A stretch of 64,000 nt of DNA from Burkholderia sp. BCC1644 (lineage in GTDB: Bacteria; Pseudomonadota; Gammaproteobacteria; Burkholderiales; Burkholderiaceae), in NCBI RefSeq assembly GCF_902833225.1, contig NZ_CADFEI010000008.1, positions 326,261 through 390,260 on the forward strand, given 5' to 3'. Within the stretch, counting starts at the first letter, position 1. Every line of letters starts with the position of its first letter. The notes beneath the pieces were generated by a model, which was not told the origin of the DNA, ran no database searches, and saw only the letters and a program-made list of their open reading frames with translations. A program made the translations under genes and the position numbers. Positions 24,990 to 34,220 of this stretch are shown piece by piece.

Positions 24990-27221
24990 TTGAACCGCTT
25001 CGTGCCGTTTCTCCGAGACGCGTGGCTCCGTTGCCGCGCCCGCGTCGCACCGTTCGCCGCCGCCTGTGGCGCGCGCATCCGCGCGCTGTGCGCCGGCGTG
25101 CTGCACCGCCTGCGTCATCCGACGCGCCGCGGCGTCGCGCTGACGCTCGCCGCGATTCCGGCGCTGGGCCTGCTGGTGCTGATCGCGTTCGTCCCGTTCA
25201 CGCCGAGCATCGGCGACATCCGCAAGGCGCGCATCGACCGCCCCGCGCGCGTGCTGTCCGCCGACGGCCAGCTGATCGCCGAGTTCCGGCCCGTCAATCG
25301 CGAATGGGTGCCGCTCAAGCAGATCTCGCCGCACATGGTCGACGCGCTGATCGCGACCGAGGACCACCGCTTCTACTCGCATCACGGCATCGACTGGCGC
25401 CGCACGCTCGCGGCCGGGCTGCACACGTTCTCGGGCAACCGCCAGGGCGGCTCGACGATCACGCAGCAGCTCGCACGCAACCTGTATCCGGACGAAGTCG
25501 GCCGTTCGCTGACGCTCACGCGCAAGGTGAAGGAGCTGATCACCGCCTTCAAGATCGAGTCGGTGTACAGCAAGAACGAGATTCTCGAGACCTACCTGAA
25601 CACCGTCCCGTTCCTGTACAACGCGTACGGCGTCGAAATGGCCGCGCGTACCTACTTCGGCAAGTCGGCCGACCAGCTCGACATCGTCGAAAGCGCGACG
25701 CTCGTCGGGATGCTGAAGGGCAACAGCTACTACAACCCGGTGCTGAATCCGGAACGCGCGGTACAACGACGCAACATCGTGCTCGACCGGATGGCGCAGA
25801 TGGGCATGCTGTCGCCGCGGCAGCTCGCGCAATTGCAGCGCCGGCCGCTGCGCGTCGACTTCGAGCCGCAGACCGCGCAGCCGGGCCCGGCGCCGCACTT
25901 CGCGGTGCAGTTGCGCAAGTGGCTGATCGCCTGGGCCGACCGCAACAACTACGACCTCTACTCGGACGGCCTCGTCGTGCGCACGACGCTCGACTCGCAA
26001 CTGCAGGACATGGCGACCCAAGCGCTGACGCAGCAAACCGATCGCCTGCAGGCGGTCGCCGACAGCGCGTGGCGCGGCCCGTCCGGCTGCGGGCTGCGCA
26101 ACGACCTGTTCCGCGGCTTCATCCGCCAGACACCCGAATATCGCCAGGCCCGCGACACGGGGCTCGCCGATGTGCCGGCGCTGAAGCAGCTCGGTGCAAA
26201 CCGCGCGTTCATGCGCGCGCTGTGCGAGCGCAAGACGCAGGTGCAGGCCGGCTTCGTCGCGATCGATCCGCGCAACGGCGCGATTCGCGCGTGGGTCGGC
26301 AGCCCCGACTTCGGCAGCGAGCCGTTCGATCACGTCGCGCAGGCGCGGCGTCAGCCGGGTTCGACGTTCAAGCCGTTCGTCTATGGCGCCGCGTTCGCGG
26401 ACGGCATGCAGCCGGGCGATACGTTCGTCGATCGCCCCGTCGCGATCCCGATCGGCACGCACGCCGTGTGGCGCCCGACCGATGCCGAGCCGCCGACCGA
26501 TGCGCCGATGACGCTGCGCGACGCGCTCGCGCTGTCGCGCAACCGCATCACCGCGCAGGTGATGCAGCGCGAAGGCGCGGCCAGGGTCGCGCAGCTCGCG
26601 CGCGCGATGGGCGTGCGCGAAAGCCCGCTCGAGGCGGTACCGTCGCTCGCGCTCGGCACGAGCCCCGTCACGCTGAAGGAAATGGTGTCCGCATACGGGA
26701 CGATCGCGAATCGTGGCGTGTACGTCGCGCCGCAGATGATCACGCGCATCGAGGATCGCGACGGCAAGGTGCTCGCCGCATTCAACAGCGCCCCGCCCGA
26801 ACGCGCGTTGCCGGTGGCCGCCGCACAGACGCTGGTCGACGTGATGCGCGGCGTCGTCGATTACGGGACCGGCGCGGACATCCGCTGGCGCTACGGGATC
26901 CGCACCGACGTCGCGGGCAAGACCGGCACGACGCAGGACAACACGGACGGCTGGTTCATCCTGATGCATCCGCAACTGGTGGCGGGCGCGTGGGTCGGCT
27001 TCGACGACGGCAGCGTGACGCTGCGCAGCGACTACTGGGGTGCGGGCGCGCACAGCGCGTTGCCGATCGTCGGGTCGTTCTACGATGCGGCGCTGCGTAC
27101 GCGCGCGATCGATCCGCGTGCGCAGTTCTCGCCCGACTTCCGTCCGCGCAGCGCACCGGCGCCGGCGCCGAAGCGGCGTCCGCACCCCGGCCTGTTCGAC
27201 TGGCTGAGAATGTTCCGCTGA
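24990..27221 (+). CDS. Class A penicillin-binding protein (PBP1A/PBP1C-like)
   Basis: 743 residues. A TM anchor lies at about 47-66. The GT51 glycosyltransferase domain shows 'ATEDHRFYSHHGIDWRR', 'GGSTITQQLARNLYP' and 'KVKELITAFKIE'. The transpeptidase domain has the SxxK block 'QPGSTFKPFVYG', the SxN block 'ALSRNRITAQV' and the 'KTGTTQDNTDGWF' block. It polymerises and cross-links peptidoglycan. The start is uncertain: the first usable codon is TTG at 24990, with an in-frame GTG at 25002, and neither has a clear ribosome site. A 13-bp hairpin follows directly after the stop. Confidence 0.93.
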   Translation: MNRFVPFLRDAWLRCRARVAPFAAACGARIRALCAGVLHRLRHPTRRGVALTLAAIPALGLLVLIAFVPFTPSIGDIRKARIDRPARVLSADGQLIAEFRPVNREWVPLKQISPHMVDALIATEDHRFYSHHGIDWRRTLAAGLHTFSGNRQGGSTITQQLARNLYPDEVGRSLTLTRKVKELITAFKIESVYSKNEILETYLNTVPFLYNAYGVEMAARTYFGKSADQLDIVESATLVGMLKGNSYYNPVLNPERAVQRRNIVLDRMAQMGMLSPRQLAQLQRRPLRVDFEPQTAQPGPAPHFAVQLRKWLIAWADRNNYDLYSDGLVVRTTLDSQLQDMATQALTQQTDRLQAVADSAWRGPSGCGLRNDLFRGFIRQTPEYRQARDTGLADVPALKQLGANRAFMRALCERKTQVQAGFVAIDPRNGAIRAWVGSPDFGSEPFDHVAQARRQPGSTFKPFVYGAAFADGMQPGDTFVDRPVAIPIGTHAVWRPTDAEPPTDAPMTLRDALALSRNRITAQVMQREGAARVAQLARAMGVRESPLEAVPSLALGTSPVTLKEMVSAYGTIANRGVYVAPQMITRIEDRDGKVLAAFNSAPPERALPVAAAQTLVDVMRGVVDYGTGADIRWRYGIRTDVAGKTGTTQDNTDGWFILMHPQLVAGAWVGFDDGSVTLRSDYWGAGAHSALPIVGSFYDAALRTRAIDPRAQFSPDFRPRSAPAPAPKRRPHPGLFDWLRMFR

Positions 27222-27222
27222 G

Positions 27223-27253
27223 CGTGCGGCCGGCGGATCACGCCGGCCGCACG
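27223..27253. terminator. 13-bp hairpin after the PBP gene
   Basis: CGTGCGGCCGGCG (27223-27235) pairs perfectly with CGCCGGCCGCACG (27241-27253) over the 5-nt loop GATCA. It sits between the PBP stop and a convergent minus-strand ORF, so it could end transcription from both sides. No T-tract. Confidence 0.6.
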
Positions 27254-27255
27254 TG

Positions 27256-27531
27256 TCATCGACGCGACGTCGACGCGCGCCCGTCCGCGTACAGCCAGAC
27301 GGGCACGCCGTCGTCGCGCAATACCGCAACCGGTTCGCCGCTGCTCCAGTTCCGCGCGATCGCGACGTGGCGCACGAACCACGGTATCAGCGGCATGCGC
27401 GCGGCATTGCCGTCGAACAACGCATCGTCGCCGATTCGCGTGTAATGCGCGGGGTGCCGCTCAGCGCCACAGCAGCGGAACGTGATTGTCGGATTCCGCG
27501 AACTCGATCGTGCCCGCGGCGCCACCGTCAC
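27256..27531 (-). CDS. Small hypothetical protein, possibly part of a decayed gene
   Basis: An open frame of 91 codons from a GTG. Only the later part (from 'RHPAHYTRIGDDALFDGNAARMPLIPWFVRHVAIARNW' onward to 'VPVWLYADGRASTSRR') reads like a real protein. The first 25 residues are Arg/Ser-rich and look out of frame. In the same stretch another minus-strand frame reads 'GAAGTIEFAESDNHVPLLWR' before a stop near 27459. Two overlapping protein-like frames suggest either a short overlapping gene pair or a frameshifted remnant. No family recognised. Confidence 0.35.
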   Translation of the reverse strand: MTVAPRARSSSRNPTITFRCCGAERHPAHYTRIGDDALFDGNAARMPLIPWFVRHVAIARNWSSGEPVAVLRDDGVPVWLYADGRASTSRR

Positions 27532-27613
27532 CGGCCTGGAGACAGCGCCAGGATCGATTGCCCATCGGCAGGGTCGCCCTCGTGGTCGTTGTATGGCGTC
27601 GGCCCGGTCGCCT
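27459..27613 (-). pseudogene. Possible remnant coding segment downstream of the periplasmic hypothetical gene
   Basis: Reading the minus strand just after the stop of the 420-residue gene, one frame gives 'TTRATLPMGNRSWRCLQAGDGG' followed by 'GTIEFAESDNHVPLLWR' and a stop near 27459. It has only a late ATG and no ribosome site, and it overlaps the beginning of the 91-codon ORF. The residue composition is protein-like, unlike typical high-GC shadow frames. I read it as the tail of a broken gene; low certainty. Confidence 0.25.
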
Positions 27614-28876
27614 TCAGCGTGCCGCGGATGCCTTCAGCAGCCGCAGGATCTCAGGCGTGTCGGCGGCATCCGCCAGCACTTTCGCGGACGGCTTCACGCC
27701 GGCGTCGAGCAGGCGCTGCACGCCGTCGACGCGGCGCGCGGTCACCTCGCCGTCGAGCAACGCGTCGTCATGCAGCACGTCCGGGTTCGCGTCCTTCGCG
27801 AGCAGCGTGAAGACCGACACCGGCACGGGTGGATTCAATGCCTCCCGCAACGCGACGTCGGCGACGCGGTACGGGTTGTTGTCGTTGATTTGCCAGCGCA
27901 GCACGCCGCGCGCCTGCAACTTGCCGAGCGCGGCGAGCGCATCCGGTTCCGGCAGCTTCATGATTTCCGCGACGAGGTCGCTTGCCTGCTCCTCGCGGCC
28001 GTCACGCAACGTGTCGGGCGGCGGCAGGTTCGGCACCAGCAGATCCAGCACGAGCGCCTGCCTGCGTGCCCGGTCCGGTGACGCCTTGGCACCGTCGTCC
28101 GAATGGTTGTGGCGCAGCAACTGGCCGGCCACGCGCCAGCGATCGTCGCTGCCATGCTCGTCGCGCGGCACCTGGTGTGCGTGCAGCATCACGTCAAGCC
28201 AGCGCCACATCGCATCGACCGTCTTCGCGTCGCTCGACGACAGCCCGTCGCCGACGATTTCGTCGAGCGTCTGCCCGCACACGAACGCGCGCTGCTGCAC
28301 CGCGTCGAGACCGCCGAAGTAGGTGCGCACGCGGTCCGACAGTCCGTCGAAGTCGGCCTGGCTCATGTCGGGCGCATGGTAGCCGGGGCACGGCCCCGTG
28401 CCGGCGACCTCGCGACCCCGCACCGCCTTCACCGCGGCCGGAGGCGAATCGCCGCTGCGCGCGACCGGATACAGCTCGATGCCGTCGACCTGGAAGCCCT
28501 GCATCATGCGCAGCAGGACGCCCGTGGTCGAATGTTTCGTCGTGAAGTTGCTGCCCGTGATCGACGTGACCTGATACGGCGCGCCGATCGGCATCTTGAT
28601 CAGTTCCCCGCCCGGCACGTCGAGGATGCACGCGTCGGCAGGCGGCTTCACCGGGCCGTCCATATCGAGTTCCGCGACGTGCGTCGGGGCGGTTTCGACG
28701 CTCCACCGGCCCGCGTCGCGCATGCGCAGCACGATGTCGCCCCCCACTTTCTCGACGCGCATGGTCGCGGGCTTGCCGGCCGCCGGCGCGTAATCGCCGA
28801 GCAGGGCATCGCAGGCTGTGCCGGCCCGCGCGGGCAGCGACGCGAGCAACAGCAGACAGAACAAGGGGGTACGCAT
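27614..28876 (-). CDS. Exported hypothetical protein with ankyrin-like C-terminus
   Basis: 420 residues with a clear signal peptide ('MRTPLFCLLLLASLPARAG|TACDALLG'). The N-terminal 100 residues form a small beta-rich domain ('MRVEKVGGDIVLRMRDAGRWSVE'), followed by a helical middle region with Cys in 'GPCPGYHAPDMSQADFD' and 'RAFVCGQTLDEIVG'. The end ('DGVQRLLDAGVKPSAKVLADAADTPEILRLLKAS') resembles one or two degenerate ankyrin repeats. Probably periplasmic. No family recognised. It stands alone and is divergent from a SnoaL-like gene. Confidence 0.7.
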   Translation of the reverse strand: MRTPLFCLLLLASLPARAGTACDALLGDYAPAAGKPATMRVEKVGGDIVLRMRDAGRWSVETAPTHVAELDMDGPVKPPADACILDVPGGELIKMPIGAPYQVTSITGSNFTTKHSTTGVLLRMMQGFQVDGIELYPVARSGDSPPAAVKAVRGREVAGTGPCPGYHAPDMSQADFDGLSDRVRTYFGGLDAVQQRAFVCGQTLDEIVGDGLSSSDAKTVDAMWRWLDVMLHAHQVPRDEHGSDDRWRVAGQLLRHNHSDDGAKASPDRARRQALVLDLLVPNLPPPDTLRDGREEQASDLVAEIMKLPEPDALAALGKLQARGVLRWQINDNNPYRVADVALREALNPPVPVSVFTLLAKDANPDVLHDDALLDGEVTARRVDGVQRLLDAGVKPSAKVLADAADTPEILRLLKASAAR

Positions 28877-29132
28877 GGCTTAAGCCTCTCTCTTCGAATT
28901 GTTTTGGGAATGTCCGGCGCGACAGCGCACGGTGGCCGCGACACGACCGATCGCGACCGACCGCCAATATAGCGAACGCGAACGACGTGTGCCAGCCGGC
29001 GCGCGCGCCTACCGGTGACGGGCGGGGAAATGGAAAGGTGCGGAGAGGCGCCGGATTAGTCCACCCGGACGAAGCGAAGCTGCGGCGTGCCGCGCACCAT
29101 CGGCGTCATCGCTCAACGACGAGGGTGCCCGC

Positions 29133-29585
29133 ATGACCCACAGCGCAGTCGCAATCGCGAACCTGCTGTACCGCTACGCGGAATTGCTCGATGGCGGCGA
29201 CCTGCCGGGCGTCGCCGAGCTGTTCCGGCACGCCCGCATCAAGACGAAGGAAGGTGCGCCGACGATCGGCGCGGATGAATTGCTCGCGCTGTTCAGCGCG
29301 AGCGTGAAGCGCTACCCGTGCGGCACACCGCGCACGAAGCATGTCGTCACGAATCCGATCATCGAGATCGACGAAACCGCGCATCGCGCGACGGTGCGCT
29401 CGTACTACACGGTGCTGCAGGCCGTCGCGGGATTCCCGCTTCAACCGGTCGCGGCAGGCCGCTATCACGACGCATTCGAGCGCGTCGACGGCGTGTGGCG
29501 TTTTTCGTTTCGCGACTACACATTATTCGATTTCGCGGGCGACCTGCGCTACCACTTGAACCCGAACGAACCGCCGGCCGGCTGA
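29133..29585 (+). CDS. SnoaL-like / NTF2-fold protein
   Basis: 150 residues. The helix 'AIANLLYRYAELLDGGDLPGVAELFRHA' and later strands 'TKHVVTNPIIEID', 'ATVRSYYTVLQA', 'GRYHDAFERVDGVWRFSFRDY' are the NTF2-like core found in SnoaL_4 proteins. Such proteins act as isomerases, dehydratases or aromatic-compound hydroxylase partners. Nothing nearby specifies a substrate. A strong hairpin starts inside its last codons. Confidence 0.8.
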   Translation: MTHSAVAIANLLYRYAELLDGGDLPGVAELFRHARIKTKEGAPTIGADELLALFSASVKRYPCGTPRTKHVVTNPIIEIDETAHRATVRSYYTVLQAVAGFPLQPVAAGRYHDAFERVDGVWRFSFRDYTLFDFAGDLRYHLNPNEPPAG

Positions 29586-29600
29586 AGCACCGGCCGGCGG
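29571..29600 (+). terminator. 11-bp hairpin spanning the stop of the SnoaL-like gene
   Basis: CCGCCGGCCGG (29571-29581) pairs perfectly with CCGGCCGGCGG (29590-29600) over an 8-nt loop that contains the stop codon. It lies between convergent genes and could serve both directions. Confidence 0.5.
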
Positions 29601-29615
29601 CCAACCCGCTCGCGC

Positions 29616-30716
29616 TCAGCCCGCCGCGAGCGTGGCGGCCAGCGCATCGAACTCCGGCGCCCATGCCGCGCGCCACGCGGCCTTCGTTGCGTCATCCACC
29701 CACGCGCTGTCGATCCCGTTCAGCATGAACTGCTTCAGGTCGGCCACGGTGAAGCCGAAATGGCTGAACATCAGCTCCCACGCTTCGCTCGGATTGACCT
29801 TGTGCAGCGTCGGATCGTCGGTGTTCGGATGGATCTTCAGCCCGAGGCCCGGCATCTTGCGCATCGGGTGCAGTTCCGCCCATTGCTCCGGCGGCAGCGT
29901 ACGCAGGTAGTACGAATTCGTCGGCACGACGGTGAAGACGATCCCGCGCTCCGCATAGCGTGCGCACAGCTCGGGGTTGTCGACGATCGTATAGCCGTGA
30001 TCGACGCGATCGACCTGCAGCAGGTCGACGGCCGTCTCGACGTTGCGCCACGGCATCCCGAACTCGCCTGCGTGTGCGGTCGTGCGGAAGCCCGCCGCGC
30101 GCGCATTGCGGTACGCCTTCCAGAACAGTTCCGGCGGCCGGTCGTTCTCGCGATAGTCGATGCCGAGGCCCGCGACTTCGTCCGCTCGATTCGCTTTCAT
30201 CCATTCGACGATCGCAACCGCTTCGTCGGGATCCTGCTCGCGGTCGATGCTCGGGATCAGGCGCGCGCCGATTCCGAAATCGCGCGCGGCATCGCGGATC
30301 GCGGTCACGATCGCGGCCTGCGCATCCGCATACGCGATGCCCGATACATGAACCGTTCCGGTCGGATTCCAGAAGAATTCTGCATGCCGAACGTTGTGCG
30401 CGGCCGCATCTTCCAGATACTCGTAAGCGATTCGCCGAAGGTCGTCGGGCTGCGTGAGCAGATACTTGTCGAGCGCGCGCAGCACGTGCAACACGCCGAC
30501 CGGCTTCTCGCCGCGCGCGTAGAACGCGTCGATCTCCGCGCGCTCGATCGGCGCGCCGCTGCGCTCCGCGAGTGCGATAAACGTGTCATGCCGCACCGCG
30601 CCGAGCAGGTGGCAATGCAGCTCGACCTTCGGCAGCGCGTGGAAGAAGGCCCGATGGGCCGGCGTGATCTCGATGCCCGTGCGCGCGGCCGGGACGTTGC
30701 CTGGTGTTCCCTTCAT
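29616..30716 (-). CDS. Adenosine deaminase-family protein
   Basis: 366 residues of the metal-dependent amidohydrolase fold. Zinc and catalytic motifs are in place: 'KVELHCHLLG' (HxH near 33-35), 'TTAHAGE' with His and Glu, 'VDHGY', and 'HPNTDDP' with the two Asp. The usual 'HLxG' becomes 'HLLG' and the spacing between blocks is that of the ADD family. It deaminates adenosine or adenine to inosine or hypoxanthine; which one cannot be decided here. It is downstream of an NCS2 purine permease (46 bp gap) on the same strand, and a nucleoside hydrolase and porin are close by. Confidence 0.88.
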   Translation of the reverse strand: MKGTPGNVPAARTGIEITPAHRAFFHALPKVELHCHLLGAVRHDTFIALAERSGAPIERAEIDAFYARGEKPVGVLHVLRALDKYLLTQPDDLRRIAYEYLEDAAAHNVRHAEFFWNPTGTVHVSGIAYADAQAAIVTAIRDAARDFGIGARLIPSIDREQDPDEAVAIVEWMKANRADEVAGLGIDYRENDRPPELFWKAYRNARAAGFRTTAHAGEFGMPWRNVETAVDLLQVDRVDHGYTIVDNPELCARYAERGIVFTVVPTNSYYLRTLPPEQWAELHPMRKMPGLGLKIHPNTDDPTLHKVNPSEAWELMFSHFGFTVADLKQFMLNGIDSAWVDDATKAAWRAAWAPEFDALAATLAAG

Positions 30717-30762
30717 TTCAGTCTCTTTTGCGGTAGTGCCATTGCGTCGCGAAAGCCGTCTC

Positions 30763-32112
30763 TCAGTGCGGCTTCACGACGGTCCAGAAGTAATAGCCGA
30801 GCGGAAGCGCGAGCACGACGAGCCCCCACGACACGTCGCGCCAGCGGCCGGCCAGCAGCTTGACGAGCACGTAGCACAGCAGCCCGCCCGCGATGCCGGT
30901 ACCGAAGCTGTTCGACATCAGCGTGAGCAGCACCATCGACATCACGGGCAGCGCATCGGTGAAGTCGTCGAAATGCGTGTGGCGGATCGTCGCGAACATC
31001 GACAGCCCGATCAGGATCAGCGCCGGTGCCGTCGCCTCCTTCGGGATCGCGAGCGCGACCGGCACGAACAGCAGCATCGCGGCGAACAGCACGGCCGCGG
31101 CCAGCGACGACAGCCCGCTGCGGCCGCCGGCCTCGACGCCTGCCGCCGATTCGATCAGCGCGGTCAGCGCGGGAATGCCGAACACGGGACCGATCGTCGC
31201 GGCGAGCGAGTCGACGAGGAACGGCCGGTTGATGTTCGGCAGGTTGCCCTGTTCGTCGAGCAGGTTCGCTTTCGCGCCGACCGCGAGCGCGGTGCCGAGC
31301 GTCGAGAAGAATTCCGCCGCGAAGAACGCGAACAGGTACGGCGCGGCCGCGAGGCTCAGCGCGCTGCCGATGTCGAGCTTGAACGCGATCGGCGCGATGC
31401 TGTGCGGCAGCGACACGAACGACGCGGGCAAATGCGTGACCCCGAGCGGCACGCCGGCCGCTGCCGCGACGAGGATCGCGATCAGGATCGCGCCGGGCAC
31501 CTTGCGCGCCTGCAGCAGGATCGCGACTGCGAGGCCGATCAGCGCGACGAGCGCGCCCGGCCGCGAGAAATCGCCGAGCGCGAACGCGTTGGTCTTCGCG
31601 TTCGCGACGACCATCCCCGCATTGCGCAGCCCGAGCATCGTGACGAACAGGCCGATCGACGCGCCGAGTCCGAGCTTGATCTGCACCGGAATCAGCTTCA
31701 TCACGACGCCGCGCGCGCCGAGGATCGTCAGCAGGAAGAACAGGATGCCCGACACGCAGGCGATGCCGAGGCCGGTCTGCCAGCCCACATGCTCCGTCGT
31801 CGCGAGCGTCACGCCGATGATCACCGAGCCGCCGATGCCGGGGCCGACGAGGAACGGCAGGTTCGCGTAGAGCCCCATCAGCGTCGTGAACAGCACGAAC
31901 ACGATGATCGTCGCCGTCGTCGCCGCCCCGCGCTCCATGCCGCCCGTCGCGAGCAGCGACGGGATCACGACGAGCAGGTACGCGGCCGCGAGGAACGACG
32001 TGACGCCCGCGATCGTCTCGGTGCGCACGCTCGTGCCGCGCGCGGCGAGCGCGAAGCGGCGTTCGAGCCAGTTGGCCGGCGCTCGCGCCGGGATCGTGTC
32101 AGTCGCTGACAT
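30763..32112 (-). CDS. NCS2-family purine permease, AzgA/PbuG type
   Basis: 449 residues with about 13 hydrophobic segments. Motifs 'RTETIAGVTSFLAAAYLLVVIPSLLA' at the N-terminus, 'PFLVGPGIGGSVIIG', 'GLGASIGLFVTMLGLRNAGMV', 'LFAFFAAEFFSTLGTALAVG' and 'SLAATIGPVFGIPALTALIESAAGVEAGGRSGLSS' are those of the COG2252 (AzgA) branch, which imports adenine, guanine or hypoxanthine by proton symport. It lies directly upstream of the deaminase gene, so the pair would import and deaminate purine bases. A divergent LysR regulator is 93 bp away. Confidence 0.92.
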   Translation of the reverse strand: MSATDTIPARAPANWLERRFALAARGTSVRTETIAGVTSFLAAAYLLVVIPSLLATGGMERGAATTATIIVFVLFTTLMGLYANLPFLVGPGIGGSVIIGVTLATTEHVGWQTGLGIACVSGILFFLLTILGARGVVMKLIPVQIKLGLGASIGLFVTMLGLRNAGMVVANAKTNAFALGDFSRPGALVALIGLAVAILLQARKVPGAILIAILVAAAAGVPLGVTHLPASFVSLPHSIAPIAFKLDIGSALSLAAAPYLFAFFAAEFFSTLGTALAVGAKANLLDEQGNLPNINRPFLVDSLAATIGPVFGIPALTALIESAAGVEAGGRSGLSSLAAAVLFAAMLLFVPVALAIPKEATAPALILIGLSMFATIRHTHFDDFTDALPVMSMVLLTLMSNSFGTGIAGGLLCYVLVKLLAGRWRDVSWGLVVLALPLGYYFWTVVKPH

Positions 32113-32205
32113 GGTGGTTCTCCTGTGATTCCGAATATTGTCCTGTGTCGGTTCCTGCAGCGCGGTCTTATACTGCCGCGTACCGCATCCCGACCGTTAT
32201 TGCCG

Positions 32206-33117
32206 ATGTCGTCCGACCGCTCGTCGCTGCTGCCCGCGCTCACGCTGCGGCAGGTCCAGCACTTCGTCGTACTCGCCCACGCACGCAGCTTCACGCAGGC
32301 CGCGCAGGCGCTGTCGCTCACGCAGCCCGCGCTCACCGCATCGATCCGCCAGATCGAGTTCCTGCTCGGCGGGCGCCTGTTCGCACGTTCCGCGCACCGG
32401 CTCACGCTCACTACCGCGGGCGAAGCCGTGCTGCCGCTCGCCGAGCGCCTGCTCAACCAGGCGCGCGGCACCTTCGACGACATGACGCGGCTCATCGGCG
32501 AACGCATCCAGACCGTGCGCATCGCCTTCATCCCGTCGGTCGCGGGCCGCCTGCTGCCCGCGCTCAACGCACTGCGCAGCACGCACCCGACGCTGCGCTT
32601 CACGCTCACCGACCTGCCGAACAGCGCGCTCGTCGAAGCCGTGCGCGACAGCGTCGCGGATCTCGGCATCGGCGTACGCGAGCCGGACAGCGACGACGGC
32701 ACGCTGCGCTACCAGCAGCTGTTCGAGGACGAGATCGTGATCGTCGTGCGGCACGACGACCCGCTCGCCCGCGCGAAGAGCGTCACGTGGGCGAAGCTCG
32801 TCGATCGCGAGCTCGCCGTGTTCGTGCGCGGCAGCGTCAGCGAATCGCTGCATCGCACCGGCGGCGCCGAGAAGCTGCGCCTGAACGTCACGTACCGGAT
32901 GGAATACACCGAGCCGCTCTACGCGCTTGCGCGCAACGGCCTCGCGACCGCCGTGCTGCCGAGCCTCTACACGATGCATCTGCACGATCCCGAACTCGTC
33001 GCGCTGCGCGTCGACAAGCCGCGCGTCACGCGCGCGATCTCGCTGATCTCGCTCGCCGCCGACGATCGCGGCCCGCACGTGAGCGCGTGCCGCGAGTGGA
33101 TTGCGAAGCACATCTGA
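32206..33117 (+). CDS. LysR-family transcriptional regulator of the purine module
   Basis: 303 residues from the ATG at 32206 ('MSSDRSSLLPALTLRQVQHF'); an in-frame upstream start at 32125 is less likely because it would run into the divergent permease promoter. The winged HTH is 'FVVLAHARSFTQAAQALSLTQPALTASIRQIEFLLGGRLFAR'. The effector domain follows ('VRIAFIPSVAGRLLPALNALRSTHPTLRF'). It is divergent from the NCS2 permease, the classic LysR layout, and is convergent with the nucleoside hydrolase gene. It probably activates the permease-deaminase operon in response to a purine (inference). Confidence 0.9.
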   Translation: MSSDRSSLLPALTLRQVQHFVVLAHARSFTQAAQALSLTQPALTASIRQIEFLLGGRLFARSAHRLTLTTAGEAVLPLAERLLNQARGTFDDMTRLIGERIQTVRIAFIPSVAGRLLPALNALRSTHPTLRFTLTDLPNSALVEAVRDSVADLGIGVREPDSDDGTLRYQQLFEDEIVIVVRHDDPLARAKSVTWAKLVDRELAVFVRGSVSESLHRTGGAEKLRLNVTYRMEYTEPLYALARNGLATAVLPSLYTMHLHDPELVALRVDKPRVTRAISLISLAADDRGPHVSACREWIAKHI

Positions 33118-33157
33118 TTGCGTTCCCGTTCGCCGTTCGCCGCGTGACTGCCCGCCC

Positions 33158-34210
33158 TCAGGGCAGCTTCGCGATCCGCTCGACGAGCATCGCGTAGAAG
33201 CGGTCCGCGTCGACCTCGTTGATCCACGTCGCGTTCGCCGCGCGGCCGCTGCGCCCGTTCCAGTCGACGATCGTCTCGCCGAGCGTCCACTGCCCGGTCG
33301 TCTCGACCACCACGTTCACCTTGCGCCCGCTGAACAACGTCGGATCGACGAGATAACCGACGGCCGTCGGGTCGTACATCGGCGCGTCTTCGACGCCGCG
33401 CCGCTTCTTGTTGTAGGCGAGCTCGGCATCCATGATGTCCGCGACGATCGCGCCGCAGTGGTTGCCGAGCGCGCGCAACGGCGCGACGCGCGCCGGCGTG
33501 ATCGGCGCCTTCACCGCGACGTCGCGCGGCAGCACGACGATCGGCACGCCGCTGCCGAACACGACTTCGGCGGCCTGCGGATCGACGTAGATGTTGAACT
33601 CGGCGGCCGGCGTGATGTTGCCGCGCTCGAAGAACGCACCGCCCATCAGCACGATTTCACGGAGCGCGCCGCGAATCTGCGGCGCCTCGACCAGCGCGGT
33701 CGCGATGTTCGTCAGCGGTCCGAGCGCGCACAGCGTCACGCTGCCCGGCGCCGCGCGGCTCAGCGTATCGACGAGGTACGACACTGCGTGGCCCGCGGCG
33801 ACCGGCGCGCGCGGCTCGTGCAGTTCGACGCCCTCGAGCCCCGTCTTGCCATGCACGTTCGCGGCCGTCACGAGATCGCGCACGAGCGGGCGCGGGCAGC
33901 CCGCATAGACCGGCAGCGTCTTCGTACGGCCGGCCCAGTCGCGGATGATGCGCGCATTGCGTTCGGTCAGGTCGAGCGGCACGTTGCCCGCGACGGCCGT
34001 CAGCGCGCGCACGTCGAGCCGGTCCTGCGCGCCCAGCGCGAGCAGGATCGCGATGGCGTCGTCCTGCCCTGGGTCGGTATCGATGATCACCGTGCGGCGC
34101 GCGGCGTCGCCGCCGGCCGCGAACGCGCCCGCTTCGGGCAGCAGCGCGGTGCCGGCCAGCGCGGCGGACAGTTTCAGGAAGGTGCGGCGGGATGCGATCG
34201 GATGGGTCAT
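33158..34210 (-). CDS. Tat-exported inosine/uridine-preferring nucleoside hydrolase
   Basis: 350 residues. The N-terminus has a twin-arginine signal ('ASRRTFLKLSAALAGTALLP'), so the enzyme should act in the periplasm. The mature domain carries the calcium-binding motif 'IIDTDPGQDDAIAIL', 'AVAGNV', 'LCALGPLTNIATAL', 'MGGAFFERGNITPAAEFNIYVDPQAA' and 'APMYDPTAVGYLV', all diagnostic of IUNH enzymes. It splits nucleosides into ribose and base. The base would then enter through the nearby NCS2 permease. Directly upstream (10 bp gap) is a porin gene in the same orientation. Confidence 0.92.
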   Translation of the reverse strand: MTHPIASRRTFLKLSAALAGTALLPEAGAFAAGGDAARRTVIIDTDPGQDDAIAILLALGAQDRLDVRALTAVAGNVPLDLTERNARIIRDWAGRTKTLPVYAGCPRPLVRDLVTAANVHGKTGLEGVELHEPRAPVAAGHAVSYLVDTLSRAAPGSVTLCALGPLTNIATALVEAPQIRGALREIVLMGGAFFERGNITPAAEFNIYVDPQAAEVVFGSGVPIVVLPRDVAVKAPITPARVAPLRALGNHCGAIVADIMDAELAYNKKRRGVEDAPMYDPTAVGYLVDPTLFSGRKVNVVVETTGQWTLGETIVDWNGRSGRAANATWINEVDADRFYAMLVERIAKLP

Positions 34211-34220
34211 GGTCGGACGC

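Noticed and set aside
24498..27329. 943-codon frame opposite the MocR and PBP genes
   Set aside because: Antisense shadow with Arg-rich composition crossing two well-supported genes.
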